A stretch of DNA of 64,000 bases. It comes from Pseudomonas kilonensis. Its GTDB lineage: Bacteria > Pseudomonadota > Gammaproteobacteria > Pseudomonadales > Pseudomonadaceae. The stretch is from assembly GCF_001269885.1 (NCBI RefSeq), contig NZ_LHVH01000028.1:25893-89892 (forward strand), in the 5' to 3' direction. A model generated the notes under the pieces. The model was not told where the DNA came from. It saw nothing but the letters and a program-made list of their open reading frames with translations, and searched no databases. This document shows, piece after piece, positions 52,557-61,890 of the stretch. Made by a program: the position numbers and the translations under genes. Numbering within the stretch: position 1 is the first letter of the stretch; each line of letters begins with the position of its first letter.

Positions 52557-53369
52557 ATGACAGGTCACGCATTCAAGATCCAAAGAATCCCAGGGTTGGG
52601 CGTGGAAATCGTCGAGGCCGATTCAGATCGAACGTTTGTCCGGCATATGCACGAACATTTTGGTATTGGCTTGCTTGTGCGCGGGGCGCAACGCTCAGCC
52701 AGCGGCCGAGGCCAGGTAGAAGCGACGGCTGGCGACCTTATATCGGTCAATCCTGCCGAAGTGCATAACGGCGCGCCCATTGGAAACGGAACGCGTCGTT
52801 GGCAAATGCTGTATTTCGACCCGCCGCTGATTGCGCAGGCATTCAAGGATATGGCGAACGACGGGGGCAGCTGTGCCCAGGAATTCGCTTACCCGGTGCT
52901 GCAAAGCCCGCGTGCGGCAGCATTGTTCCGCACTTTGTACCAAGCCGTCGCTCAAGCCGAGGAGTTTGGCGATCACCTGAAGATCGAAGAAACGCTCACG
53001 CTTTTGCTCGAACATTTGCTGGATCGCTCCATGCCGATATCGTCTTTGCCGGAGGTCGCGGCAAACCGTGCGAAAGCCTTGATCGACGACGATCCACAGT
53101 CGCCCATGTCGCTTGCCCTGCTCGCCAGGGAGGCCGATTTAAGCCGCTTTCAACTGGTGCGCGCCTTCACCCGCCTGACCGGTTTGACACCCCACGCCTA
53201 TCTGCTGCAACGACGCATCCACCGAACACGACAACTGATCGCTGCAGGCATGCCGCTGGCCGACGCGTCCCTGGCCAGCGGTTTCGCCGATCAGAGCCAT
53301 ATGACCCGATGCTTCGTGCGCAGCTTTGGATTTTCACCGGGCATGTACGCCCGGCAAGGACACCCGTAG
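52557..53369 (+). CDS. AraC family regulator (cupin-type sensor)
   Basis: 270 residues. ATG 52557 follows GGAGG by seven bases. N-terminal AraC-binding cupin (HMHEHFGIGLLVRGAQRS, AGDLISVNPAEVHNGAP), C-terminal double HTH (LALLAREADLSRFQLVRAF, DASLASGFADQSHMTRCFVR). A LysE-type exporter gene lies 79 bp downstream, so it probably controls that gene. Confidence 0.88.
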   Translation: MTGHAFKIQRIPGLGVEIVEADSDRTFVRHMHEHFGIGLLVRGAQRSASGRGQVEATAGDLISVNPAEVHNGAPIGNGTRRWQMLYFDPPLIAQAFKDMANDGGSCAQEFAYPVLQSPRAAALFRTLYQAVAQAEEFGDHLKIEETLTLLLEHLLDRSMPISSLPEVAANRAKALIDDDPQSPMSLALLAREADLSRFQLVRAFTRLTGLTPHAYLLQRRIHRTRQLIAAGMPLADASLASGFADQSHMTRCFVRSFGFSPGMYARQGHP

Positions 53370-53448
53370 CGACCTGCAATTTCGTTCAAGACGCTCCTCC
53401 TCACCGCTGGCAGGCTGGAGACTTCATAACTGCCAAGGTCGGCGTCGC

Positions 53449-54057
53449 ATGAACCTCGATTTTTTTATCACTTCCCTGATCGTGGCGGCTTCGCCTGGCA
53501 CTGGCGTGGTCTATACGGTTGCAGCTGGCCTGGCCCGGGGCTGGCGCGCGAGTGTGGTAGCCGCATTGAGTTGCACCCTGGGGATCGTGCCGCACATGCT
53601 GGCAGCCATCACGGGCCTCGCTGCACTGCTGCACACCAGCCCATTGGCCTTCGAGATCACCAAGTACCTGGGCGTCGCTTACCTATTGTGGATGGCATGG
53701 AGCACGCTCCAGAGCCATGGGGCATTGCATATTGATCCGCACAAGACTCCGCGCTCGAATGGCGCGGTGATTTTTTCGGGCATCTTGCTCAACCTGCTGA
53801 ATCCAAAGCTGTCGATTTTTTTCCTGGCCTTTCTACCGCAATTTCTCGCGCCAGGAGAAACGGATGCCATGTGGCGCATGCTGCAACTGAGCTTCATCTT
53901 CATGGCGATCACCTTTGCCATCTTCGTCATCTATGGCGTGTTCTGCGCATCGATGCGCCACCATGTTCTGGAGCGTCCATCCGTGTTGCAGTGGATACGC
54001 CGACTATTCTCGGCAGCTTTTTTGTTACTGGCGGCGCGATTGGCGTTGATGCAGTGA
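53449..54057 (+). CDS. LysE family translocator
   Basis: 202 residues, six hydrophobic segments. The LysE/RhtB signature SPGTGVVYTVAAGLARGWRA lies near residue 15, and GILLNLLNPKLSIFFLAFLP in the middle. Members export amino acids or homoserine lactones. AAGG is the only Shine-Dalgarno candidate. It follows an AraC regulator on the same strand. Confidence 0.87.
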   Translation: MNLDFFITSLIVAASPGTGVVYTVAAGLARGWRASVVAALSCTLGIVPHMLAAITGLAALLHTSPLAFEITKYLGVAYLLWMAWSTLQSHGALHIDPHKTPRSNGAVIFSGILLNLLNPKLSIFFLAFLPQFLAPGETDAMWRMLQLSFIFMAITFAIFVIYGVFCASMRHHVLERPSVLQWIRRLFSAAFLLLAARLALMQ

Positions 54058-54097
54058 TGCGTGGGGGGGGGGGATTTTGCGGGGGCAGGGTTGGTGT

Positions 54098-54412
54098 GTA
54101 TATCCGTTGCTGCGGTAACGGCTGCTTAGGGTTCCGCTCTTACAGCGGCTCACTTTTGAGAAGCGCAAAAGTAAGCAAAACGCTACATGCCCCACCACTC
54201 GGTGCCTCGCTTAGGCTCGGCATGCCCTCACTCCGGCATTGCTCCGTGGGCCCGCCGCGAAGGGCCATCCATGGCCCAGCGCGGCTACCTCGGCATCCAT
54301 GCCGAGGTGCCCACTGCGCAATGCCTACGTTCGGCCAGCGTGGTTAACGGGGCGCCGAGATCAACGTCCGCCCCGAGGCGGCCTTATAGCCGACCTGGCT
54401 TAGGGTGATCGC
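54098..54412. repeat. Long dispersed intergenic repeat, probably non-coding
   Basis: Begins TATCCGTTGCTGCGGTAACG and includes CACTTTTGAGAAGCGCAAAA then GTAAGCAAAACGC, followed by several short inverted repeats (CTCGGCATCCATGCCGAG; CCCGAGGCGG). The type is familiar from Pseudomonas intergenic regions. A G-run of nine or more precedes it at 54063. No start signal or coding pattern. Confidence 0.6.
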
Positions 54413-54420
54413 GTTTCTCC

Positions 54421-54450
54421 TGTGGGAGCGGGCTTGCTCGCGAAAGCGGT
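54421..54450. repeat. Solo REP (family A)
   Basis: Single TGTGGGAGCGGGCTTGCTCG plus CGAAAGCGGTGGTG with no inverse partner nearby. Confidence 0.85.
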
Positions 54451-54530
54451 GGTGCAGCTCCATAGAGGCTGGACCTGCCTGCTGCTCTTACCTTGAGTTC
54501 TTGACGCCCCGCAAATCAAAAGAAGCCCCG

Positions 54531-54574
54531 AAAAAAAACGGCGCTTCCCATTTCTGAAAGAAGCGCCGTTTTTC
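54531..54574. terminator. Terminator of mgtE
   Basis: AAAAAAAACGGCGCTTC ... GAAGCGCCGTTTTT; T-runs on both strands. Confidence 0.9.
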
Positions 54575-54621
54575 TATGTGGACAATATTACGCCAAACAG
54601 GCGGGTTTCTCGATGAGCGAC

Positions 54622-56064
54622 TCAGAGCAGGAAAATCGTCGCCAACCCCAGGAAAATGAAGAACCCGCCACTGTCAGTCACGGCCGTGATCATCACACTG
54701 GCGCCCATGGCAGGGTCACGGCCCATGCGGGCCAGGGTCATGGGGATCAGGACCCCCATCAATGCCGCCAACAACAGATTGAGCGTCATCGCGGCCGTCA
54801 TGACCACCCCCAACGACCAGCTGCCATAGAGCAGATAAGCCACCACGCCAATTACACCACCCCAAATCACGCCGTTGATCAGGGACACAGCCAGTTCCTT
54901 GCGCATCAATCGCGATGTGTTGCCGGTGCTGACCTGGTCCAGCGCCATGGCACGGACGATCATGGTGATGGTCTGGTTGCCGGAGTTGCCACCGATGCCG
55001 GCGACGATGGGCATCAGCGCCGCAAGCGCCACCAGTTTTTCGATGGAGCCTTCGAACAGGCCGATGACCCGGGAAGCGACAAACGCCGTGATCAGGTTGA
55101 TCGCCAGCCAGGCCCAGCGGTTACGCAGGGATTTCCAGACCGAGGCGAAGATGTCTTCTTCTTCGCGCAGACCGGCCATGTTGAGGACTTCGCTTTCGCT
55201 TTCCTCACGAATCAAGTCGACCATTTCATCGATGGTCAGACGGCCGATCAGCTTGCCGTTCTTGTCGACCACCGGCGCCGAAATCAAGTCATAACGTTCG
55301 AACGCCTGGGCCGCATCATAGGCGTCTTCGTCCGGGTGAAAGCTCACCGGATCGCTGGCCATGACCTCGGCCACCTGTTTTTCCGGGTCGTTGACGAGCA
55401 GGCGCTTGATGGGCAGCACGCCCTTGAGCACGCCGTCGTAGTCGACCACGAAAAGCTTGTCGGTATGCCCCGGCAGTTCCTTGAGGCGACGCAGGTAGCG
55501 CAAGACCACTTCAAGGCTGACGTCCTCGCGGATCGTCACCATCTCGAAGTCCATCAGCGCACCGACCTGCTCCTCGTCGTAGGACAACGCCGAACGCACA
55601 CGCTCACGCTGCTGGCCGTCGAGGGCTTCCATCAGTTCATGGACAACGTCCCGCGGCAGTTCGGGCGCAAGGTCGGCGAGTTCGTCGGCGTCCATTTCCT
55701 TGGCCGCCGCCAGCAACTCATGATCATCCATGTCGGCGATCAGGGTTTCGCGAACCGAGTCCGACACTTCGAGCAGGATGTCACCGTCGCGATCAGCCTT
55801 GACCAACTGCCAGACCGTCAGACGTTCTTCCAGTGGCAGGGCTTCAAGAATGTAGGCGACGTCGGCGGAGTGCAGATCATCGAGCTTGCGTTGCAGCTCG
55901 ACGAGATTCTGCCGGTGGACCAGGTTCTCGACCCGGTCATGATGCGGACCTTCCTGGCGATGCGTCAGGTCTTCGACGACCCGCTGGCGATGCAGCAGCT
56001 CAATAACTTGAGCGAGGCGATCCTGAAGGCTTTCCTGCGTTTTTTTTACTTCTACTTGGGTCAT
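54622..56064 (-). CDS. mgtE: magnesium transporter MgtE
   Basis: 480 residues. Mg2+ channel of the inner membrane. N-domain (about 35-160, VAYILEALPLEERLTVWQLV), two CBS domains (about 165-290; DYDGVLKGVLPIKRLLV, KNGKLIGRLTIDEMVDLI), the plug helix, and five membrane segments with LMPIVAGIGGNSGNQTITMIVR. N domain and CBS domains gate on Mg2+. ATG 56064 follows GTGGAG. Confidence 0.95.
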   Translation of the reverse strand: MTQVEVKKTQESLQDRLAQVIELLHRQRVVEDLTHRQEGPHHDRVENLVHRQNLVELQRKLDDLHSADVAYILEALPLEERLTVWQLVKADRDGDILLEVSDSVRETLIADMDDHELLAAAKEMDADELADLAPELPRDVVHELMEALDGQQRERVRSALSYDEEQVGALMDFEMVTIREDVSLEVVLRYLRRLKELPGHTDKLFVVDYDGVLKGVLPIKRLLVNDPEKQVAEVMASDPVSFHPDEDAYDAAQAFERYDLISAPVVDKNGKLIGRLTIDEMVDLIREESESEVLNMAGLREEEDIFASVWKSLRNRWAWLAINLITAFVASRVIGLFEGSIEKLVALAALMPIVAGIGGNSGNQTITMIVRAMALDQVSTGNTSRLMRKELAVSLINGVIWGGVIGVVAYLLYGSWSLGVVMTAAMTLNLLLAALMGVLIPMTLARMGRDPAMGASVMITAVTDSGGFFIFLGLATIFLL

Positions 56065-56386
56065 AGGCGAACTCCACTCCCAGCAGTGGAGCACGCCGGA
56101 AGGATCAATCAGTCAATTCATGATTGGCAAAACTAAATATTGAGTAACTACTGGGTAAGTCCATGGAGATATTCCAAAGCCCCGGCGGGGCTGACGGGCG
56201 CAATCATACACCGCTTGACGCTTTAAAACGCTAAAAAATCATGGCAAGAACAAGCGCTTGCGAGACAAACCTGAACCCAGGCTGAACCTGTTCCTTTACG
56301 ACGACTTATCCAGAAAAGAAAACACACGCCGCGGCAGAAATGCGGCGACTACCCTTCTCTTCTGCACCGTCAAGGAGGACGACCGG
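56065..56386. promoter_or_regulatory. Divergent intergenic region, mgtE / small secreted protein
   Basis: 322 bp. Holds an AGCCCCGGCGGGGCT hairpin at 56182-56196 and AT-rich promoter-like sequence. No M-box or other known Mg2+ riboswitch pattern was found. Confidence 0.4.
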
Positions 56387-56890
56387 ATGCACCTCAACCA
56401 CTGCCTGTTCCTGCTCGCCTGCTTGCCCTGCCTGCCTTTATGGGCTGCCGGGCAGACCGTGCATCGCTGCGAAAGTAATGCAGGACACGTTACATTCACC
56501 ACCCTGAGCTGCGGCCCGGGAGAAACCCTGTCGCTACAGCAGATCCATCCGTACCGCCCAGGTTCGACCGAACCGACGAGCGAGGCGATGCTGCCCGAAG
56601 CGGAGCGCTGGCAAACATCCAGCAACAAAACCACACGCAAGGAACCGACCGTGGTTGGTCAGTTCCAGGACCGCTGCGGGAACCTCATCGACGCCAGGCA
56701 ACGCCGCGACGCCATCCTGGACCGACGCATCATCGCCGGCATGAGCCAGCAGGACGTAGAAAGCGCCCTGGGCAAGCCAGACTCGATCAAAGTTCGGAAT
56801 TCGAGCACGCGGTATAGCTACAAGGCGAAGAAAGGCCGCAGCGCAGAGGTCGTGTTCGATGAGAGGGGATGCGTAAAAGGCAAATCGTAG
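56387..56890 (+). CDS. Small exported protein, DUF4124-like N-terminus
   Basis: 167 residues. Signal peptide (core CLFLLACLPCLPLWAAG), then VHRCESNAGHVTFTTLSCGPG, the pattern of DUF4124-type periplasmic domains with paired Cys. The C-terminal IIAGMSQQDVESALGKPDSI resembles the SmpA/OmlA fold. AAGGAGG is a strong Shine-Dalgarno site. Function unknown. Confidence 0.75.
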   Translation: MHLNHCLFLLACLPCLPLWAAGQTVHRCESNAGHVTFTTLSCGPGETLSLQQIHPYRPGSTEPTSEAMLPEAERWQTSSNKTTRKEPTVVGQFQDRCGNLIDARQRRDAILDRRIIAGMSQQDVESALGKPDSIKVRNSSTRYSYKAKKGRSAEVVFDERGCVKGKS

Positions 56891-56896
56891 ACAGCA

Positions 56897-56924
56897 AAAA
56901 GCCCGCGTAAAACGCGGGCTTCTT
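56897..56924 (+). terminator. Rho-independent terminator
   Basis: AGCCCGCG-TAAAA-CGCGGGCT followed by TCTT, directly before the tRNA-Arg 3' end on the other strand. Confidence 0.85.
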
Positions 56925-56930
56925 GGTGTT

Positions 56931-57007
56931 TGGTGCACTCGACAGGATTCGAACCTGTGACCGCTCGGTTCGTAGCCGAGTACTCTATCCAGCTGAGCTA
57001 CGAGTGC
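56931..57007 (-). tRNA. tRNA-Arg (anticodon ACG), copy 1
   Basis: 77 nt with CCA. Acceptor GCACTCG/CGAGTGC; anticodon loop CTACGAA in CTCGG/CCGAG; T-loop TTCGAAT. Identical to the copy at 57080. Confidence 0.96.
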
Positions 57008-57079
57008 AAGTTGTGGTTTTATACCAGATCACAACTGGTTGAAGCCAAGTTATTTGCATTGCTGCAAACAACTCTTAAA

Positions 57080-57156
57080 TGGTGCACTCGACAGGATTCG
57101 AACCTGTGACCGCTCGGTTCGTAGCCGAGTACTCTATCCAGCTGAGCTACGAGTGC
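57080..57156 (-). tRNA. tRNA-Arg (anticodon ACG), copy 2
   Basis: Same 77-nt sequence as the neighbour, 72 bp upstream of it on the minus strand, downstream of tRNA-Ser. Confidence 0.96.
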
Positions 57157-57262
57157 ATTTGTTGCCGCGCATTATAGGTCGTCAATTCCTTTTGTAAAGC
57201 GCTTTTTTCAGTAATTTCAAGCACTTACTGATCGAGCCAGGTTTTGACGCACTAAAAAATAA

Positions 57263-57353
57263 TGGCGGAGAACGGGGGATTCGAACCCCCGACACCCTTT
57301 TGAGGTGTACTCCCTTAGCAGGGGAGCGCCTTCGGCCACTCGGCCAGCTCTCC
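57263..57353 (-). tRNA. tRNA-Ser (anticodon GCT)
   Basis: 91 nt with CCA. Acceptor GGAGAGC; anticodon loop CTGCTAA in CTCCC/GGGAG; long variable arm (TACACCTCAAAAGGGTGTC), typical of tRNA-Ser. Confidence 0.96.
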
Positions 57354-57415
57354 GCAACACGGGGCGTATATTAACCACCTTCATCCCCGTTTGCAAACAT
57401 AAAAATCGATAAAAA

Positions 57416-57604
57416 TTAATGGCTTGGTTCGTCGTCCTTCTCTTTCTTGATACGCAGGTAAATTTCCTCGCGGTGTACAGCAACCTCTTTCGGGGCGTTG
57501 ACGCCGATACGCACTTGGTTTCCTTTGACGCCGAGCACGGTCACGGTGATTTCGCCATCGCCAATAATCAGGCTTTCTGCACACCGACGGGTCAGAATCA
57601 GCAT
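57416..57604 (-). CDS. rsmA: post-transcriptional regulator RsmA / CsrA
   Basis: 62 residues. It binds GGA motifs in mRNA leaders and represses secondary metabolism and biofilm genes; Gac-dependent small RNAs remove it. MLILTRRCAESLIIGDGEIT, VLGVKGNQVRIGVNAPKEVAV and HREEIYLRI cover the beta core with conserved Arg44 of the VAVHREE turn. AGGAG before ATG 57604. It sits between lysC and tRNA-Ser as in other pseudomonads. Confidence 0.97.
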   Translation of the reverse strand: MLILTRRCAESLIIGDGEITVTVLGVKGNQVRIGVNAPKEVAVHREEIYLRIKKEKDDEPSH

Positions 57605-57788
57605 ACCTTTCTCCTCACGCAATTCACTTAAGGGACAACAGTCTGCAAAAAAAAGGCATTGGACCTACAACCGAAACGGTCGAAGCCTACAGGCCTAGTA
57701 TTGACCAGCGCGGGCAAAAGAACAGTTTTGGGACGCGCCATTCAGAAAAACAAAGGGCGCGGTCCAGCCGCGCCCTCCAGACAACGCT

Positions 57789-59030
57789 TTACTCGCCCGG
57801 TTGGGCAGCAGCGTCGAGTTCGAAAGCCGTGTGCAGGGCGCGCACGGCCAGTTCCAGGTACTTCTCTTCGATCACCACGGAAACCTTGATTTCCGAAGTA
57901 GAGATCATCTGGATATTGATGCTTTCCTTAGCCAGGGATTCGAACATGCGGCTGGCCACGCCTGCGTGGGAGCGCATGCCGACACCGACGATCGAGACCT
58001 TGGCGATCTTGGTATCGCCCACCACTTCCCGGGCACCGATCTCGCCAGCGGTTTTTTTCAGTATCGCTTCGGCCGACTGGTAGTCGTTACGGTGCACGGT
58101 GAAGGTGAAGTCAGTGGTGTTATCGTGCGAGACGTTCTGCACGATCATGTCGACTTCGATGTTCGCGGCACTGATCGGGCCGAGAATCTTGAACGCCACG
58201 CCGGGGGTGTCTGGCACGCCACGGATGGTCAGCTTGGCTTCATCGCGGTTGAAAGCGATGCCGGAAATGATCGGCTGTTCCATGGATTCCTCTTCATCAA
58301 TAGTAATGAGGGTGCCCGGACCCTCTTTGAAGCTGTGCAGAACGCGCAGCGGAACGTTGTACTTGCCGGCGAATTCGACCGCCCGGATCTGCAACACCTT
58401 CGAACCGAGACTGGCCATTTCCAGCATCTCTTCGAACGTGATCTTGTCCAGGCGCTGGGCCACAGGCACCACGCGTGGGTCAGTGGTGTAGACACCGTCC
58501 ACATCGGTGTAGATCTGGCATTCGTCAGCCTTGAGGGCCGCTGCCAGCGCTACGCCCGTGGTGTCGGAACCGCCACGACCGAGGGTGGTGATGTTGCCCT
58601 GCTCGTCCACGCCCTGGAAACCGGCGACGACCACGACACGGCCAGCCTTCAGGTCGCCGCGAATCTTCTGGTCGTCGATCTGCAGAATACGCGCTTTATT
58701 GTGCGCGCTGTCCGTCAGGATACGCACCTGGTTGCCGGTGTAGGACACCGCCGGCACACCACGCTTGATCAGCGCCATGGCCAGCAAGGCGATGGTCACC
58801 TGCTCGCCAGTGGAAACGATCACGTCCAGCTCACGGGGAACCGGTTGCTGGTCGCCGCTGATTTGCTTGGCCAGATCGATCAGACGGTTGGTCTCGCCGC
58901 TCATTGCCGACAGCACAACCACCAGGTCATCGCCCGCCTCGCGGAATTTCTTAACCTTGTCGGCGACTTGTTCGATTCTCTCGACAGTGCCGACCGAGGT
59001 GCCTCCAAATTTCTGTACGATCAAAGCCAT
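57789..59030 (-). CDS. lysC: aspartate kinase
   Basis: 413 residues. First step of Lys, Thr, Met synthesis. Kinase motif KFGGTSVGT at 7-15, GRGGSDTTGVALAAAL, TDVDGVYTTDPRVV. Two C-terminal ACT domains (about 265-410) for feedback control by Lys/Thr. ATG 59030 is the family start. No lysine riboswitch is present upstream. Confidence 0.96.
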   Translation of the reverse strand: MALIVQKFGGTSVGTVERIEQVADKVKKFREAGDDLVVVLSAMSGETNRLIDLAKQISGDQQPVPRELDVIVSTGEQVTIALLAMALIKRGVPAVSYTGNQVRILTDSAHNKARILQIDDQKIRGDLKAGRVVVVAGFQGVDEQGNITTLGRGGSDTTGVALAAALKADECQIYTDVDGVYTTDPRVVPVAQRLDKITFEEMLEMASLGSKVLQIRAVEFAGKYNVPLRVLHSFKEGPGTLITIDEEESMEQPIISGIAFNRDEAKLTIRGVPDTPGVAFKILGPISAANIEVDMIVQNVSHDNTTDFTFTVHRNDYQSAEAILKKTAGEIGAREVVGDTKIAKVSIVGVGMRSHAGVASRMFESLAKESINIQMISTSEIKVSVVIEEKYLELAVRALHTAFELDAAAQPGE

Positions 59031-59122
59031 TTCAAAGCCGCCTCTGCCCATGAAGGGCGCCCAATAAATCACTCAAACAGCGGCTGGGCTCGTCACTAGA
59101 CCACGAGCCCAGCGGCGCTGCC

Positions 59123-61744
59123 TTAAATACCCTGCTCTACAAATGCAACGGTCTGGGCCAGTGCCGCGTCCAGTGCGCCGACGTCGGTACCACCGCCTTG
59201 CGCCATGTCCGGACGACCACCGCCCTTGCCGCCCACTGCCGCAGCGGCTTGCTTCATCAAATCACCGGCTTTGAGTTGGCCAGTCAGGTCTTTGGTCACG
59301 CCTGCGACGAGAACGACCTTTTCCTCATGGACACTGCCGAGCAGGATCACTGCGCGGCCGAGTTTGTTTTTCAGTTGATCGACCAGCGCCAGCAGCGCCT
59401 TGCCATCCTGGCCGTCCAGACGCACGGCCAGCACGTTCACGCCCTTGACGTCCACGGCCTGGGCCGACAGATCGTCGCCCGCGGCGCTGGCGGCCTTGGC
59501 CTGCAACTGCTCGAGTTGCTTTTCCAGCAGGCGGTTGCGCTCCAGCACAGCCGACAGCTTGTCGATCAGGTTATCGCGGCTGCCCTTGATCAGGGTTGCC
59601 GCTTCCTTGAGTTGTTCTTCGGCCGCGTTGAGGTACGCCAGGGCCGCCGCGCCGGTGACCGCTTCGATCCGGCGCACGCCGGATGCCACGCCACCTTCGC
59701 TGATGATTTTCATCAGGCCGATGTCACCGGTGCGGTTGGCGTGGATACCACCGCACAGCTCGACGGAGAAGTCGCCCATGCTCAGCACGCGCACGCTGTC
59801 GCCGTATTTCTCGCCGAACAACGCCATCGCGCCCTTGCGCTTGGCGGTCTCGATGTCGGTTTCTTCGGTTTCCACCGGGGTGTTCTTGCGAATCTCGGCG
59901 TTGACGATTTCTTCCAACGCCTTGAGCTGCTCAGGCTTGATGGCTTCGAAATGGCTGAAGTCGAAGCGCAGGCGCTGACTGTCCACCAACGAACCCTTCT
60001 GCTGGACATGCTCGCCCAGCACCTGGCGCAACGCAGCGTGCAGCAAGTGCGTGGCGGAGTGGTTCAGCGACGTGGCATGCCGAACGTCGGCGTCGACATG
60101 GGCGGCCACCGGGGCGGCGATCATCAGGCTGCCCGAAGCCAGCACGCCGTGGTGCAGGAACGCGCCACCGGTCTTGGTGGTGTCACGCACGTCGAAACGC
60201 GAACTGCCCGCCTGCAGGTAACCGCTGTCGCCGATCTGGCCGCCGGATTCGGCGTAGAACGGGGTCTTGTCCAGCACGATCACGCCTTCCTGGCCTTCGC
60301 TCAGGATGTCGACCGACTGCCCGTCCTTATAGATGGCAACGATCTTGGCCGAGCCGGTGGTGCCGGCATAACCGGTGAACTCGGTGGCCACGTCAACCTT
60401 GACCAGGCTGTTGTAGTCCATGCCGAAGGAGCTGGCGGAACGCGCACGCACCCGCTGGGCGTCCATCTCACGCTCGAAACCTTCCTCGTCGAGGGTCAGG
60501 TTGCGTTCGCGGGCGATGTCGCCGGTCAGGTCCATCGGGAAACCGTAGGTGTCGTACAGCTTGAACACCACATCGCCCGGAACCACGTTGCCCTTGAGCT
60601 CGGCCAGGTCCTGCTCGAGGATCTTCAGGCCTTGCTCCAGGGTCTTGGCGAATTGTTCTTCTTCAGCCTTGAGCACGCGCTCGATGTGCGCCTGCTGGGA
60701 CTTGAGCTCCGGGAAGGCTTCGCCCATCTCGGCCGCCAATGCCGCGACGATCTGATAGAAGAAGCTGCCCTTGGCGCCCAGCTTGTTGCCGTGACGGCAG
60801 GCGCGACGGATGATCCGGCGCAGCACATAACCGCGGCCTTCGTTGGAAGGCAGCACACCGTCGGCGATCAGGAAACCGCAGGAACGGATGTGGTCGGCCA
60901 CCACTTTGAGCGACGCCTGGTTGTCGTTGGTGCAACCGATGGCCTGGGCCGACGCGCTCAGCAGGCTCTGGAACAGGTCGATTTCGTAGTTGGAGTGAAC
61001 GTGCTGCAGCACCGCACTGATCCGCTCCAGGCCCATGCCGGTGTCGACCGACGGCGCTGGCAGCGGATGCAACACGCCATCGGCGGTGCGGTTGAACTGC
61101 ATGAACACGTTGTTCCAGATCTCGATGTAGCGGTCGCCGTCTTCTTCCGGCGAGCCGGGTGGGCCGCCCCAGATGTCGGCGCCGTGATCGTAGAAAATCT
61201 CGGTGCACGGGCCGCACGGGCCGGTGTCGCCCATGGTCCAGAAGTTATCGGAGGCGTAAGGCGCGCCTTTGTTGTCGCCAATGCGCACCATGCGCTCAGC
61301 CGGGACACCGACCTCTTTGGTCCAGATGTCATAGGCTTCGTCGTCGGTGGCGTAGACCGTTACCCAGAGCTTCTCCTTGGGCAGGTTCAGCCACTTGTCG
61401 GAGGTCAGGAAGGTCCAGGCGAAGGTGATGGCGTCGCGCTTGAAATAGTCACCGAAGCTGAAGTTACCCAGCATTTCGAAGAACGTGTGGTGACGTGCGG
61501 TATAACCGACGTTTTCCAGGTCGTTGTGCTTGCCGCCGGCACGCACGCACTTCTGGCTGCTCACCGCACGGGTGTAGGCACGCTTTTCCTGGCCCAGGAA
61601 GCAGTCCTTGAACTGGTTCATCCCCGCGTTGGTGAACAGCAGGGTCGGGTCGTTGCCCGGAATCAAAGAGCTGGAGGCTACTCGGGTGTGGCCTTGCTCT
61701 TCGAAGAAGCGAAGGAAGGCTTCACGGATTTCTGCGCTTTTCAT
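59123..61744 (-). CDS. alaS: alanyl-tRNA synthetase
   Basis: 873 residues, the usual length. Class II core (KSAEIREAFLRFFEEQGH, RHHTFFEMLGNFSFGDYFK, DTGMGLERISAVLQ), editing domain with THLLHAALRQVLG and CGGIHANRTGDIG, C-terminal dimer region with GGRPDMAQGG. ATG 61744 matches the family N-terminus. Upstream of lysC on the same strand. Confidence 0.97.
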   Translation of the reverse strand: MKSAEIREAFLRFFEEQGHTRVASSSLIPGNDPTLLFTNAGMNQFKDCFLGQEKRAYTRAVSSQKCVRAGGKHNDLENVGYTARHHTFFEMLGNFSFGDYFKRDAITFAWTFLTSDKWLNLPKEKLWVTVYATDDEAYDIWTKEVGVPAERMVRIGDNKGAPYASDNFWTMGDTGPCGPCTEIFYDHGADIWGGPPGSPEEDGDRYIEIWNNVFMQFNRTADGVLHPLPAPSVDTGMGLERISAVLQHVHSNYEIDLFQSLLSASAQAIGCTNDNQASLKVVADHIRSCGFLIADGVLPSNEGRGYVLRRIIRRACRHGNKLGAKGSFFYQIVAALAAEMGEAFPELKSQQAHIERVLKAEEEQFAKTLEQGLKILEQDLAELKGNVVPGDVVFKLYDTYGFPMDLTGDIARERNLTLDEEGFEREMDAQRVRARSASSFGMDYNSLVKVDVATEFTGYAGTTGSAKIVAIYKDGQSVDILSEGQEGVIVLDKTPFYAESGGQIGDSGYLQAGSSRFDVRDTTKTGGAFLHHGVLASGSLMIAAPVAAHVDADVRHATSLNHSATHLLHAALRQVLGEHVQQKGSLVDSQRLRFDFSHFEAIKPEQLKALEEIVNAEIRKNTPVETEETDIETAKRKGAMALFGEKYGDSVRVLSMGDFSVELCGGIHANRTGDIGLMKIISEGGVASGVRRIEAVTGAAALAYLNAAEEQLKEAATLIKGSRDNLIDKLSAVLERNRLLEKQLEQLQAKAASAAGDDLSAQAVDVKGVNVLAVRLDGQDGKALLALVDQLKNKLGRAVILLGSVHEEKVVLVAGVTKDLTGQLKAGDLMKQAAAAVGGKGGGRPDMAQGGGTDVGALDAALAQTVAFVEQGI

Positions 61745-61890
61745 TAGGTTCTTCCACGGAGGCTGCGGCCAAAGGCCTGTGCAAAACGTCAACAGACGAA
61801 GCAACGGCAAAGGGCCGCATTATATCGGCCCTGCGCGTGGGGTACAGCGTGTTTATGCGATAGAAACTGTCAATTGGCCCGGTTGACGGG

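Noticed and set aside
54098..54412. Protein-coding gene in the long repeat
   Set aside because: Frames there are short, have no start signal, and the region carries dense inverted repeats.
56065..56386. Mg2+ riboswitch (M-box) before mgtE
   Set aside because: No M-box conserved blocks could be found; only a short GC hairpin is present.
59031..59122. Lysine riboswitch before lysC
   Set aside because: The 92-bp gap to alaS is too short and lacks the motif.
59198..61747. An 849-codon open frame opposite alaS
   Set aside because: Same codon-bias shadow; the encoded sequence has no recognisable fold and alaS is certain.
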